Shown here in pieces: positions 16,401-23,057 of a stretch of 39,563 nucleotides of DNA. The stretch is from the NCBI GenBank assembly GCA_022820125.1, contig JAJEGA010000083.1, forward strand, positions 1 through 39,563, given 5' to 3'. The translations under genes and the position numbers were made by a program. The stretch is from Anaerolineae bacterium (GTDB lineage: Bacteria; Chloroflexota; Anaerolineae; Aggregatilineales; Phototrophicaceae). The notes under the pieces are model-generated. The model was given only the letters and a program-made list of their open reading frames with translations. It made no database searches and was not told the origin of the DNA. Position 1 is the stretch's first letter. The number at the start of each line of letters is the position of its first letter.

Positions 16401-16764
16401 GGGCTGGCGCGAGCGCCTCGCCGGGCTGGAAACAGCCGCGGGCATCATTGAAGGGGCGAAGACGCTGGAAGAGCAAGTGCTGGCAGTTGAGAAGGAACTG
16501 ATGATCCCGGAGACGCGCGCCGGTTGGCCCGATGCGATGAACAACGGCGACCGCCTGGCGACGCAGTTGAGCAACCTGAGCTTCAATGTCAACCTGGGCG
16601 ATTACAAACCGACCGATTACGAGCGCGAGGCTTACGCCGAGATCGCGGGCGATATTGATGGCGCCGTCGATAAGTTTAATGACATCGTCGATGGGGATCT
16701 GGCTGAGTTCAATACGATGCTGAGCAACGCCGGCTTTGGCAAAGTTGTGTTGAAGGTGGAATGA
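13483..16764 (+). CDS. Giant BNR/VPS10-like beta-propeller protein with in-frame repeat insertions
   Basis: 1093 residues, ATG 13483 with GAGGA nine bases upstream. No signal peptide is seen, unlike many family members, which are secreted. It opens with FRCIGPFRGGRVVAVAGDP and GGVWKTTDAGQYW, then carries many Asp-box/VPS10-type blades (STDAGRSW, SKDGGDTW, SMDGGDTW, SDDYGESW, TTDEGQSW, TRDGGENW, TTDYGASW, SFDAGNTW), ending the propeller region at DLIVATHGRSFWILDD (~707-722). After ~740 comes a non-propeller region with a beta-sandwich-like part (LRIPAKAGWNRFVWDLRYPD) and a C-terminal helical segment. The family is often labelled glycosyl hydrolase, but no substrate is established. Notable: four peptide insertions at ~231-238, 698-706, 730-738 and 847-855 are encoded by palindromic repeat units that keep the frame open. 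Confidence 0.88.
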   Translation: MTDSKFAGLTEFRCIGPFRGGRVVAVAGDPRDQNTFYFGGVCGGVWKTTDAGQYWENISDGYFTSSSVGALEVAPADPNVIYAGTGETTIRIDVSIGDGIYKSTDAGRSWNHLGLKETRQIAKIRTHPENADLVYAAVFGHAFGPNPERGVYRSKDGGDTWQNILHLSEKAGAIDLSIDKNNPRVIYAAFWEAYRNFWNISSGGEDSGIWRSMDGGDTWENISANKGLPSGRSNESPLLGKIGLAASPAQPGRVWAIIENQPDGGIYRSDDYGESWIVGSKDNRFISRAWYYMHLTADPLDANTIYINNLNFWKSTDGGHNFTEITTPHGDDHDLWIHPDNNKVMIHGNDGGACVSLNGGLSWSSIYNQPTAQFYHLDTDSNEPYYVYGTQQDNSSLRVPSRSRYSSITWEDCDIIGSGESGYIAVDPADSNIVYVGAIGSSPGGGNSLQRYDHRTQQIRLIATWPRSSTGLGAGADKYRFAWTYPIVFSPHDSRTIYIGGNQILKTTDEGQSWEEFSPDLTRADPETLKPSGGPINRDAVGAEHYATVYTLAESPHEPGVIWAGSDDGLLHITRDGGENWSEITPPDLGEWTMFTMIEPSPHDKATAYVTATRYKNDDYAPYVFKTTDYGASWTPIVEGIADDHFCRVLREDPAREGLLYLGTEFGLYISFDAGNTWQRFQLNLPISPIYDLKIKGRVDTDPSDADLIVATHGRSFWILDDVTVLHQLAGDPMGSPYGDDEVARVRLLKPGTVERHLPKVFEGLFDSGEGKQYMSTLGMVAAYVKEETPEHGVKHTYLDSGTNPPQGAVITYYLPEAPESTISLRIDDADGKEVKSFKSLHADEDVGATLVSPRPADAADDKPKELRIPAKAGWNRFVWDLRYPDAHKVAPHDDNQQGFIKGPHAAPGSYRATLTVGDEALSEAFEIVKEAGVAASQADLQAQFDLLLTIRDKLSATHKSINQMRDARAQLKGWRERLAGLETAAGIIEGAKTLEEQVLAVEKELMIPETRAGWPDAMNNGDRLATQLSNLSFNVNLGDYKPTDYEREAYAEIAGDIDGAVDKFNDIVDGDLAEFNTMLSNAGFGKVVLKVE
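14173..14197. repeat. In-frame palindromic unit 1 inside the BNR gene
   Basis: GGGCGATCC-AAT-GAATCGCCCCTAC, a normal family member in reverse orientation, encodes GRSNESPLL within LPSGRSNESPLLGKIG. From memory of the family, LP-G-LLGKIG is continuous in relatives, so about eight residues appear to be added. Confidence 0.8.
15570..15594. repeat. In-frame copy of the second palindrome family (GGGTC...GACCC)
   Basis: GGGTCGTGTAGACACTGACC followed by CGTC, an imperfect palindrome (GGGTC-TGT-ag-ACA-GACCC core). Related copies are at 19451-19474 and, reversed, at 20865-20891. Here it encodes RVDTDPSDA, placed between KIKG and DLIVATHGRSFW, which I expect to be almost contiguous in relatives. Confidence 0.7.
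15672..15696. repeat. In-frame palindromic unit 2 inside the BNR gene
   Basis: GGGCGACCC-AAT-GGGTAGCCCCTAC, nearly identical to the intergenic unit at 9386-9410. It encodes GDPMGSPY directly after the LHQLA helix. Confidence 0.8.
16021..16044. repeat. In-frame palindromic unit 3 inside the BNR gene
   Basis: GTAGGGGCGACAC-TT-GTGTCGCCC, in forward orientation, encodes VGATLVSP in the acidic linker before KELRIPAKAGWN. Confidence 0.8.
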
Positions 16765-16822
16765 TTTGCCTGCGCCCAAGATGTGAGCGCGGGCGCCTAG
16801 ATAGGCACAGGGGAGGTATGTT

Positions 16823-19366
16823 ATGAAGAGACTGCTGTTTCTGATGGCTCCGACAGCTATGCTGCTGGTCGCTGTCTTTACGCTCGTCGCCGGTTCGACA
16901 GTCTTGGCGCAAGCAAAGGTCTGCACATTGTCCGACCATATCAAAGCAGCCAACAGCAAGACCGCCGTCGGCTTCTGCCCGCCCGGCGCGAGCCACGACA
17001 TCATCACCATCGCCGAAGACATCACCCTCGAAGAGCCTTTGCCCGCGATACGAGGAACGATCACCATTGAAGGCGGCGGGCACAGCATCAGCGGCGATCA
17101 ACGGTTCCGCATCTTTGACGTCAATGGCGGGAATCTCACCATCAACAACCTGACGCTGACGGAGGGCAAAGCCGACAACGGCGGCGCAGTCCGTTTGCGA
17201 GCGGGGGGACTGACCGTCTACAACAGCAGCTTCGTTAGCAATCGAAGCGAAACGGGCGGCGGCGCAATATACGCCAATGGCGGAACAGTGCGTGTCAATG
17301 CTAGTGATTTCGAGGCTAACTGCGTTACCAGAGCCTCTCACGTCGTCGAGTTGGATCGCAGCCGCGCCGAAGCCACGCGCCATGTCGATAGTGATGGCTG
17401 CCTGAGCGTCTCCTATTACTGGCCCAGCCCGGGAGACATGGTCGCAACCAAGGAAGGCGATGGCGGGGCAATCAGCTTCGAGAATGGCGCCCAAGTCTCG
17501 CTGGAGAATGCCAGCTTCCGCAATAACAAGGCGACCAATGGCGGTGCAATCGCGATGCTGGGCAACAATGGCGGACTGACAGTCGCGGCCAGCAGTTTTT
17601 CCGGCAATATTGCCAAAGTAGACGGTGGCGCGCTGAAAACAGAATCGGGCATGATTGACATTTCCAACACGACATTCTCCAACAACATGGCACAGAGTGG
17701 CGGCGTTGCCATCCTCGAAGGCGGCGAGATTGCCATGACCCACGTGACGATGAAAGATAACCATGCGTCTTTTGAGGGCAGCGCGATCGTTAACTGGGGC
17801 GGCATCGTCAAGCTGCGCAACAGCATCATTGACAGCTTGAGCCGGGACGACGACTGCATCGGAGCGCTTGATCAAATCGTGGGCACGTTGAGTCGCGATG
17901 AAACTTGCGGCAATTTCCGCAGTGATGATCCTCTGCTGGGCGACTTGACCGGTGAACCCGGCTGGCATCCGCTGGGCGACGGCAGCCCGGCAATCGACGC
18001 GGCTGACCCGGCCTATTGCCCAGAAGCCGACCAGCGGGGTGTGGCGCGTCCTCATGGCGGCGGCTGCGACATCGGTGCGGTTGAAACGACGACCGCGACG
18101 CCGCCGATTCCAGATGAGCCGTATATATGCCCGCTTGATGAACAGATCGTCGCCGCCAATACCGACGCGCCCTTTGGCGCCTGCCCGGCTGGCAATGGGC
18201 CCGACACCTTCTATATGATCAGGGACATCACGCTGGACGCGCCGCTGCCGCAGATCACCAGCGACATCACGATAGAAGGCAACGGCTACACCTTAAGCGG
18301 CGACGGGCGCTTTCGCATTTTCGATGTCAGGGCGGGCAAACTTACCATCAATAACTTGACCTTGGCTGACGGGAACGGCGGTTCCTATTGGAAGGAGCAT
18401 GGCGGGGCGATACGGCTGCGAGGATCCGCTCAGGTTGTTATCAATGATTCTATCTTGCGCGACAATGAAGCGCAATTTGGCGCGGCAATCGCACAGGACA
18501 GCAAGTCAAGCCGTCTGTTCGTTAATAAGAGCAGCTTTGTCGGTAACAAGACGGTTTTTGACGGCGGCGCGATTTATTCCACCAATGGCGGCACTATCTC
18601 CATTAAGAATAGCAGCTTTGTCGGTAATAGGACCACCAGGGGCGATTCAAAGGGCGGCGCCATCAGCGCCGAAAATACCGTATCCGTTGACATCAGCAAT
18701 AGCAGTTTCATCGGCAATATCGCCAGCATCGGCGGCGCTATTTACGGCGGGCTTCCCACCAGCTTTTTCCGGAGCCGGCTCAGCCTTACGCTGACGCATG
18801 TGACCATGCTGGACAACGCGGGCTACGGAACGGGTCTTTACATCGAGAAGAACAACCAGGGACCAGTCCGCATGTTCAACAGCGTGATTGTCGGTCGCGG
18901 AGGCAAAATCGTCCGCTGTCACGCGCAACTGGCGCAGAATGTCGGCAATTTCATCGCCGATGGAACCTGCTCGCCCAGGATGAGCGGCGACGCGATGCTT
19001 GAGGCGCCGACCGACTCGCGAGATTATATTTCGCCAATGCCGGGCAGCCCATTGATACGCGCGGCCGATCCACGATTCTGTCTCGCTACCGACCAGATAG
19101 GCAATGCGCGCGCGATATCCGGCTCTTGCGATATTGGCGCCATTGAAACCATTCCAGTCAGCCGGTCGCTCTCCGATTGCGCAGTGACCACGACCCACGG
19201 TCTCAACTTCCGCGACGCGCCCAACGGCAACCGCATCGGCGTCGTGCCGGAGCGTACGACGCTCAGGGTTTTGGCGCGGACGCCAAGCTGGATTCGGGTT
19301 GAGCATCAAGGCGCGCTGGGCTGGATCAGCGCCGACTATGTGACGACTCAGGGCAGCTGCGATTAG
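16823..19366 (+). CDS. Secreted duplicated right-handed beta-helix protein with C-terminal SH3 domain
   Basis: 847 residues, ATG 16823 with GGGGAGG eight bases upstream. A signal peptide is clear: MKRLL, a hydrophobic core, and cleavage near VLAQA (about residue 30). Two large homologous modules start at ~32 (VCTLSDHIKAANS) and ~434 (ICPLDEQIVAANTD). Each has a CSLREA-like entry, an ITIEG-G/N-G-H/Y-x-(I/L)SGD turn, FRIFDV, LTINNLTL, then GGAIxx/NSSFxxN coils of a parallel beta-helix, and each closes with a choice-of-anchor-like SPAIDAADPAYCPEADQRG...CDIGA motif. Residues ~785-846 are a bacterial SH3 domain (LNFRDAPNG...GWISADYV), which could bind cell-wall or surface polymers. Probably an extracellular adhesin or polysaccharide-binding protein; no catalytic site is recognisable. 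Cysteines near each module start may form disulfides. Confidence 0.88.
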   Translation: MKRLLFLMAPTAMLLVAVFTLVAGSTVLAQAKVCTLSDHIKAANSKTAVGFCPPGASHDIITIAEDITLEEPLPAIRGTITIEGGGHSISGDQRFRIFDVNGGNLTINNLTLTEGKADNGGAVRLRAGGLTVYNSSFVSNRSETGGGAIYANGGTVRVNASDFEANCVTRASHVVELDRSRAEATRHVDSDGCLSVSYYWPSPGDMVATKEGDGGAISFENGAQVSLENASFRNNKATNGGAIAMLGNNGGLTVAASSFSGNIAKVDGGALKTESGMIDISNTTFSNNMAQSGGVAILEGGEIAMTHVTMKDNHASFEGSAIVNWGGIVKLRNSIIDSLSRDDDCIGALDQIVGTLSRDETCGNFRSDDPLLGDLTGEPGWHPLGDGSPAIDAADPAYCPEADQRGVARPHGGGCDIGAVETTTATPPIPDEPYICPLDEQIVAANTDAPFGACPAGNGPDTFYMIRDITLDAPLPQITSDITIEGNGYTLSGDGRFRIFDVRAGKLTINNLTLADGNGGSYWKEHGGAIRLRGSAQVVINDSILRDNEAQFGAAIAQDSKSSRLFVNKSSFVGNKTVFDGGAIYSTNGGTISIKNSSFVGNRTTRGDSKGGAISAENTVSVDISNSSFIGNIASIGGAIYGGLPTSFFRSRLSLTLTHVTMLDNAGYGTGLYIEKNNQGPVRMFNSVIVGRGGKIVRCHAQLAQNVGNFIADGTCSPRMSGDAMLEAPTDSRDYISPMPGSPLIRAADPRFCLATDQIGNARAISGSCDIGAIETIPVSRSLSDCAVTTTHGLNFRDAPNGNRIGVVPERTTLRVLARTPSWIRVEHQGALGWISADYVTTQGSCD

Positions 19367-19438
19367 ATAGCTGGCGGCAGGACAGTATTTGGTTGGACGA
19401 AGTATCGAGCCAAAAGCTGTACATTTTCGCGCCTTTTG

Positions 19439-19485
19439 GGCGACTCACAGGGTCGCGTAGACACTGACCGCCAGTCGCCCCTACA
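19439..19485. repeat. Nested palindromes: second-family unit inserted in a GTAGGGGCG-family unit
   Basis: The outer halves GGGCGACTCACAG and GTCGCCCCTAC are those of a normal first-family unit, but between them lies GGTCGCGTAGACACTGACC-GCCA, a copy of the second family seen in frame at 15570. It lies in the ~230-bp gap after the beta-helix gene and may act as its transcription end. No gene is visible in 19367-19605. Confidence 0.75.
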
Positions 19486-19605
19486 AGTTTCGTCTATTAT
19501 GAGGCTTGAAATTGCTGCCCTGTCGCTGTCACATCCTATCTGATGATTCCTGTCCTGCCCTCAGTCATTTTGGGGGAGGGGGTTTGGGGATAGGGGTTGG
19601 CATTC

Positions 19606-20838
19606 GTGAAACGCTCTAAACCCTTCCTCCTGCTAACGCTGGCGGACTTCCTGGCGCGCTCGGCGTATCAGATGGGCAAGACGCCGCTGCTGCCCATATT
19701 CGCCGCGTCCTTGGGCGCGTCGGGCGCCTTTCTTGGCTTGATCGTGTCGGTCTCCACGGTGACCGGGCTCTTCCTCAAGCCGCTCTTCGGCATATTGTCC
19801 GATCGCTGGGGGCGGCGCGTCTGGCTCTTGATTGGCGCCGGATTCTTCGCTTTCATGCCCTTCTTGTATCGCTTCATTCAAACGCCCGAACAGCTATTGG
19901 CGATTCGGCTGGTACATGGCTTGGCGACGGCGATCTACGGTCCGGTGACCCTCGCCTACATCGCCGAGCTCTCGCGCAATAGAAAGCCAGGCGCGCGCCG
20001 ACACAGCCCCGTCGCCGAGGACATCGGCTGGTTTCAGCTGGCGCGCAGTGGTGGTTATATCGTGGGACCGGCGCTGGCCGGCTGGCTGCTGCTTTCGCGG
20101 GATGCGACAGCGGTATTCACCATCATCGGAATCATCAGCTGCGCCGTCTTCCTGCCGATCCTGAGCTTACCGGAGACGCGCGAGACAGAGCGGCGCAAGC
20201 GCATAGGCGGGCCAGCATCGGCGCGCCCCCCGCTGCTTAGAGATATCAAGAATGCCATACGCGATGGCGGGCGGACGCCGGCGGTCTGGCTGACCGGCGG
20301 GCTGGAAGCGATCACCTTTATCGCGCTCTATACACTGAAGGCTTTCCTGCCGATTTACGCGCTGGACGCGGGCGTGAGCGTCGCGCTGGTCGGTTTGTAC
20401 TTCAGCCTCAACGAAGCGGCGCATGTGCTGGGGAAGCCCTTCTGCGGCCGCTTGGGCGATCGCTGGGGTTATCTGCCCACAATCAGCCTGGGCATGCTTC
20501 TCCTGGCGGGGGCTTTGCCCCTGGTGCCTGCGCTGGATCAGGGTCCGCTATTCCTCTTGCCCGCGGCCTTGATGGGTTTGGCGCAGGCGCTGATCTTCCC
20601 GGCGGCGATCGCGCTGGTATCTAACCGCATCAGCCCGGATCACCTGGGCGCCGGCATGGGTTTGATCGGCATGCTGCAAAACTTCGGCAAGGTGGCTGGC
20701 CCCGTGTTGGGCGGGCTGGCAATCATGACGCTCGGTTATGAGGCGACGCTGGTCAGCTTAAGCGTGATGCTCGCGCTCGGCACGGTGAGCATCTGGGGTT
20801 TATTCGCGCCGCGTAAAGTGATCAACACGTCGCCATAG
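19606..20838 (+). CDS. Major facilitator superfamily transporter
   Basis: About 410 residues with 12 predicted membrane segments in two six-helix halves. The motif-A loop GILSDRWGRRVWLL sits between helices 2 and 3, with a second partial copy, GRLGDRWGYLPT, in the C-terminal half. A cytoplasmic basic loop (RETERRKRIGG) separates the halves. It would export or import a small solute by proton coupling; no substrate can be read from the sequence. Start: GTG 19606 has AGGGG nine bases upstream; TTG 19597 in the same frame is the alternative. It is a single gene, with repeats on both sides. Confidence 0.9.
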   Translation: MKRSKPFLLLTLADFLARSAYQMGKTPLLPIFAASLGASGAFLGLIVSVSTVTGLFLKPLFGILSDRWGRRVWLLIGAGFFAFMPFLYRFIQTPEQLLAIRLVHGLATAIYGPVTLAYIAELSRNRKPGARRHSPVAEDIGWFQLARSGGYIVGPALAGWLLLSRDATAVFTIIGIISCAVFLPILSLPETRETERRKRIGGPASARPPLLRDIKNAIRDGGRTPAVWLTGGLEAITFIALYTLKAFLPIYALDAGVSVALVGLYFSLNEAAHVLGKPFCGRLGDRWGYLPTISLGMLLLAGALPLVPALDQGPLFLLPAALMGLAQALIFPAAIALVSNRISPDHLGAGMGLIGMLQNFGKVAGPVLGGLAIMTLGYEATLVSLSVMLALGTVSIWGLFAPRKVINTSP

Positions 20839-20864
20839 ATGCGCTACACCGACGGCGAAGTGTC

Positions 20865-20891
20865 GACGGGTCTGTGTCCGCGCGACCCTAC
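20865..20891. repeat. Second-family palindrome (reverse orientation)
   Basis: Read on the minus strand this is GTAGGGTCGCGCGGACACAG followed by ACCCGTC, matching the GGGTC...GACCC element at 15570 and 19451. It sits between the MFS stop and the left 25-bp direct repeat of the pentapeptide/VapC module. Confidence 0.65.
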
Positions 20892-20896
20892 GCGCG

Positions 20897-20921
20897 CCCA
20901 GCAGCCGTTGACCAGATCGCC
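20897..20921. repeat. Left copy of an exact 25-bp direct repeat
   Basis: It begins CCCAGCAGCCGTTGACCAG and is identical over 25 bp to 22058-22082. The right copy is the 3' end of the TolB-like gene (minus strand, encoding GDLVNGCW). The left copy is therefore an extra fragment of that gene end lying before the pentapeptide/VapC module. Confidence 0.85.
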
Positions 20922-20950
20922 CCAATGAAACGAAATGCAAATGTGTTAAA

Positions 20951-20960
20951 CTGTTATACA
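20951..20960 (+). promoter_or_regulatory. Extended -10 element upstream of the pentapeptide/VapC operon
   Basis: CTGTTATACA contains TG-T-TATACA, an extended -10 box. It is 37 bases before the GTG start, in a locally AT-rich stretch that starts right after the 25-bp repeat. Confidence 0.4.
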
Positions 20961-20996
20961 AAGCGGCAACAAGAATCATAAGAGAGATCGTCACGA

Positions 20997-21623
20997 GTGA
21001 TTTGGCAAAAAGAAGACAAGGCAACTGAAACTAAGCGCGAGCATATCCGAGCACCGGACATGAGCGGCGCGGGTTTGCGCGGCGCCTCGCTGGTACGCGC
21101 GAATCTGTCAGGAGCAATTCTACGCGGCGCGAACTTGCGTGGAAGTGACATGCAAGGCGCGAATCTGAGAAAGGCGAGCCTTTGCGAGGCAGACTTGAGA
21201 GGCGCAGACCTTGGCGGCTCTAATCTAGGCATGGCAGACTTGCGCATGGCTCGCGTGGAAAACGCAAACCTGCGAATGGCCAACCTGTGTCGGGCGAACT
21301 TGACGGGCGCAAGGCTGGCCGGCGCCTGCCTGGAGCAAGCAGACCTCGCAGGCGCGATTATGCCCGATGGAACGCTGTTCTCTGGTGCAAAGAGTCTCGC
21401 CAGATTTACTGATCAGGCGAATCCAGAATTCTTATCTACGCTTGCTATTGTGAAAAAAGTAGATGCGAGCGACGATGATGGACATTTGCGGGAGAGCGAA
21501 TCCGCTGGCTATCGACGTCTGCCTTGGAAGCAGTTCGTGGAACAGACCTATGGCAGCCTCGCTGATGATCCAATTGAATGGTATCCGCCCGTACCCATTG
21601 AGAGCGAAGACGAGCGTGAATGA
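20997..21623 (+). CDS. Pentapeptide-repeat protein, putative antitoxin of the downstream VapC
   Basis: 208 residues, GTG start at 20997 after AGAGAG. Residues ~20-125 are about twenty A(D/N)LxxA-type pentapeptides (for example ANLSGAILRGANLRGSDMQG), which fold as a right-handed quadrilateral beta-helix. Residues ~140-208 are non-repetitive, with WKQFVEQTYGSLADDPIEWYPP and an acidic end. Its stop overlaps the VapC start by ATGA, exactly where an antitoxin gene normally sits, and no other antitoxin is nearby. Pentapeptide-repeat proteins often mimic DNA or act in protein interactions. I infer that the C-terminal tail binds and neutralises the toxin while the helix replaces the usual DNA-binding domain. 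Alternatively, it is an unrelated gene that displaced the antitoxin domain but kept the tail. Confidence 0.85.
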   Translation: MIWQKEDKATETKREHIRAPDMSGAGLRGASLVRANLSGAILRGANLRGSDMQGANLRKASLCEADLRGADLGGSNLGMADLRMARVENANLRMANLCRANLTGARLAGACLEQADLAGAIMPDGTLFSGAKSLARFTDQANPEFLSTLAIVKKVDASDDDGHLRESESAGYRRLPWKQFVEQTYGSLADDPIEWYPPVPIESEDERE

Positions 21624-22024
21624 GATATTTGCTCGATTCCAATGTCTGTATTGGTTACATCAATGGGCGATCGCCTGAAATACGAAAACAAGTCGACAGC
21701 AAAGCATATACGGATATCGTCTTAAGTTCGATAACGAAGGGCGAGATGTATTTTGGCTCACGCAAGAGCCAGAATCCAAAACGGTCGCGCGCCAAGCAAG
21801 ACGACTTTCTGAGGCAATTCGACAGCTTGCCTTTTGACGACGATGCCGCAGAAGAATACGCCGATATTCGCGCATACTTGGAAACTCAGGGCAAACCTAT
21901 CGGCACAAGGGATATGCTTATCGCCGCCATTGCGCGCGCCAATGGATTAGTAGTGGTTACACATAACATAAAAGAATTCAGCCGCATTCCAGGTCTAAAT
22001 GTCGAAGACTGGGAAGCCTGGTAA
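21620..22024 (+). CDS. vapC: PIN-domain toxin, VapC type
   Basis: 134 residues from ATG 21620. It shows the VapC signature: LLDSNVCIGYI with Asp6, SSITKGEMYFG with Glu42, GTRDMLIAAIA with Asp98, and VVTHNIKEFSRIPGLNVEDW near the C-terminus. Probably a Mg-dependent endoribonuclease that inhibits translation. It shares an ATGA overlap with the pentapeptide-repeat gene, so the two are co-translated. It ends 33 bp before the right 25-bp direct repeat and is convergent with the TolB-like gene. Confidence 0.92.
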   Translation: MRYLLDSNVCIGYINGRSPEIRKQVDSKAYTDIVLSSITKGEMYFGSRKSQNPKRSRAKQDDFLRQFDSLPFDDDAAEEYADIRAYLETQGKPIGTRDMLIAAIARANGLVVVTHNIKEFSRIPGLNVEDWEAW

Positions 22025-22052
22025 GTCTCGTCACCGTGTTTGAAGAAGTCGC

Positions 22053-23057
22053 CTAAACCCAGCAGCCGTTGACCAGATCGCCGCGAATGTTGGCGATGCG
22101 GCGTTTCCCCGAGCCATCGGCGTCCATGACAAATAGCTGATTCTGCCCGGCGAAGGTCGAAGGCGCAACGTAGCTGATTTGCGCGCCATCGGGCGACCAG
22201 CGAGGAGCGCCCGCGCCGCCGAGATGATCGGTCAGCTGGCTGAGTGCTGCGCCGCCGAAGGGATGCATCCGGTAGATCTGCCGATCCACCACCAGCGCCA
22301 GCCACGCCCCCGTCGGCGACCAGGCAACATCGCTTATCTGCCGGCGCGTCTCATAGATAACGCTCTCCTTCCGCCCGGCTGAATTGGCGATGATCAAGCG
22401 CGAGGTCCAGCCAGAATCGTTATGATGCCGCCTGATGACGTAGGCAAGCTGGCGCCCGGTGGGCGAAAAGTCCGGCGAGATATACGAGCGTTCCGCAGTC
22501 GGCGCTCTGAAAATGTCGAAGTGACGGTTGAACAAATCGCCGGCGACCAAGCCGAAGCGCGGTTCCGAGAATTCGCCGAACTGTCGCGAGACAATGATGC
22601 CGACGCCGTCCGGCGCCAGCGCAATTTGCCGCGTCGCCGCAAGGAAATCGCCCTCGGCCGGTCGATCCAAATGCAAGCCCGAGCCGTCCAGCATGGCATG
22701 GTGGAAACCGTTGAGATCATGGCGGTGGCTGGCAATCACCAGCTGCTGCGAGATTGATTCGCAGTCGATGTCGGTACTGCGCAGGTAGCCGTCGCCATGT
22801 GGGATGGCGCCGACGATGCGCATCAGGCCGCGGCCGTCCAGCCCGATGCGATAAACCGAATTGGACTGCCGCCGGGCGTCGATTGCGTCGGCATCGGAGA
22901 TGAAGATCAGTTGGTCCTTAACCGGTTCGGACGTCGGCGCCGCCAGCCGATCCATCGCTAGAATCGAGGCGACAACGATCAAGTAGATTGTAAATATAAG
23001 TCGTCGGCGCTGCTCGCCGGCCAACCTGTAGTGGTCCCGACAACGGCGTAGACTCAT
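22053..23057 (-). CDS. Membrane-anchored TolB/PD40-type beta-propeller protein
   Basis: 334 residues. A basic N-terminus and one hydrophobic segment (~20-37, LIFTIYLIVVASILAM) anchor it in the membrane with the rest outside. PD40/TolB-like repeats follow: ISPDFSPTGRQLAYV, ISDVAWSPTGAWLALVV, APRWSPDGAQISYV and NQLFVMDADGSGKRRI. It probably reads out or binds an extracellular ligand; no catalytic motif is seen. ATGA overlap with the alcohol dehydrogenase gene places it second in that leftward operon, an unusual partner. Its last 25 bases (22058-22082) are duplicated at 20897-20921. Confidence 0.82.
   Translation of the reverse strand: MSLRRCRDHYRLAGEQRRRLIFTIYLIVVASILAMDRLAAPTSEPVKDQLIFISDADAIDARRQSNSVYRIGLDGRGLMRIVGAIPHGDGYLRSTDIDCESISQQLVIASHRHDLNGFHHAMLDGSGLHLDRPAEGDFLAATRQIALAPDGVGIIVSRQFGEFSEPRFGLVAGDLFNRHFDIFRAPTAERSYISPDFSPTGRQLAYVIRRHHNDSGWTSRLIIANSAGRKESVIYETRRQISDVAWSPTGAWLALVVDRQIYRMHPFGGAALSQLTDHLGGAGAPRWSPDGAQISYVAPSTFAGQNQLFVMDADGSGKRRIANIRGDLVNGCWV
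22058..22082. repeat. Right copy of the 25-bp direct repeat (within the TolB-like gene end)
   Basis: Identical over 25 bp to 20897-20921, same orientation. It encodes the last codons of the TolB-like protein. The two copies bracket 1,136 bp holding only the pentapeptide/VapC operon and its promoter. Confidence 0.85.

Noticed and set aside
15640..18055. Two long minus-strand frames (482 and 448 codons)
   Set aside because: Opposite the BNR and beta-helix genes; compositionally artefactual, and they cross a gene boundary.
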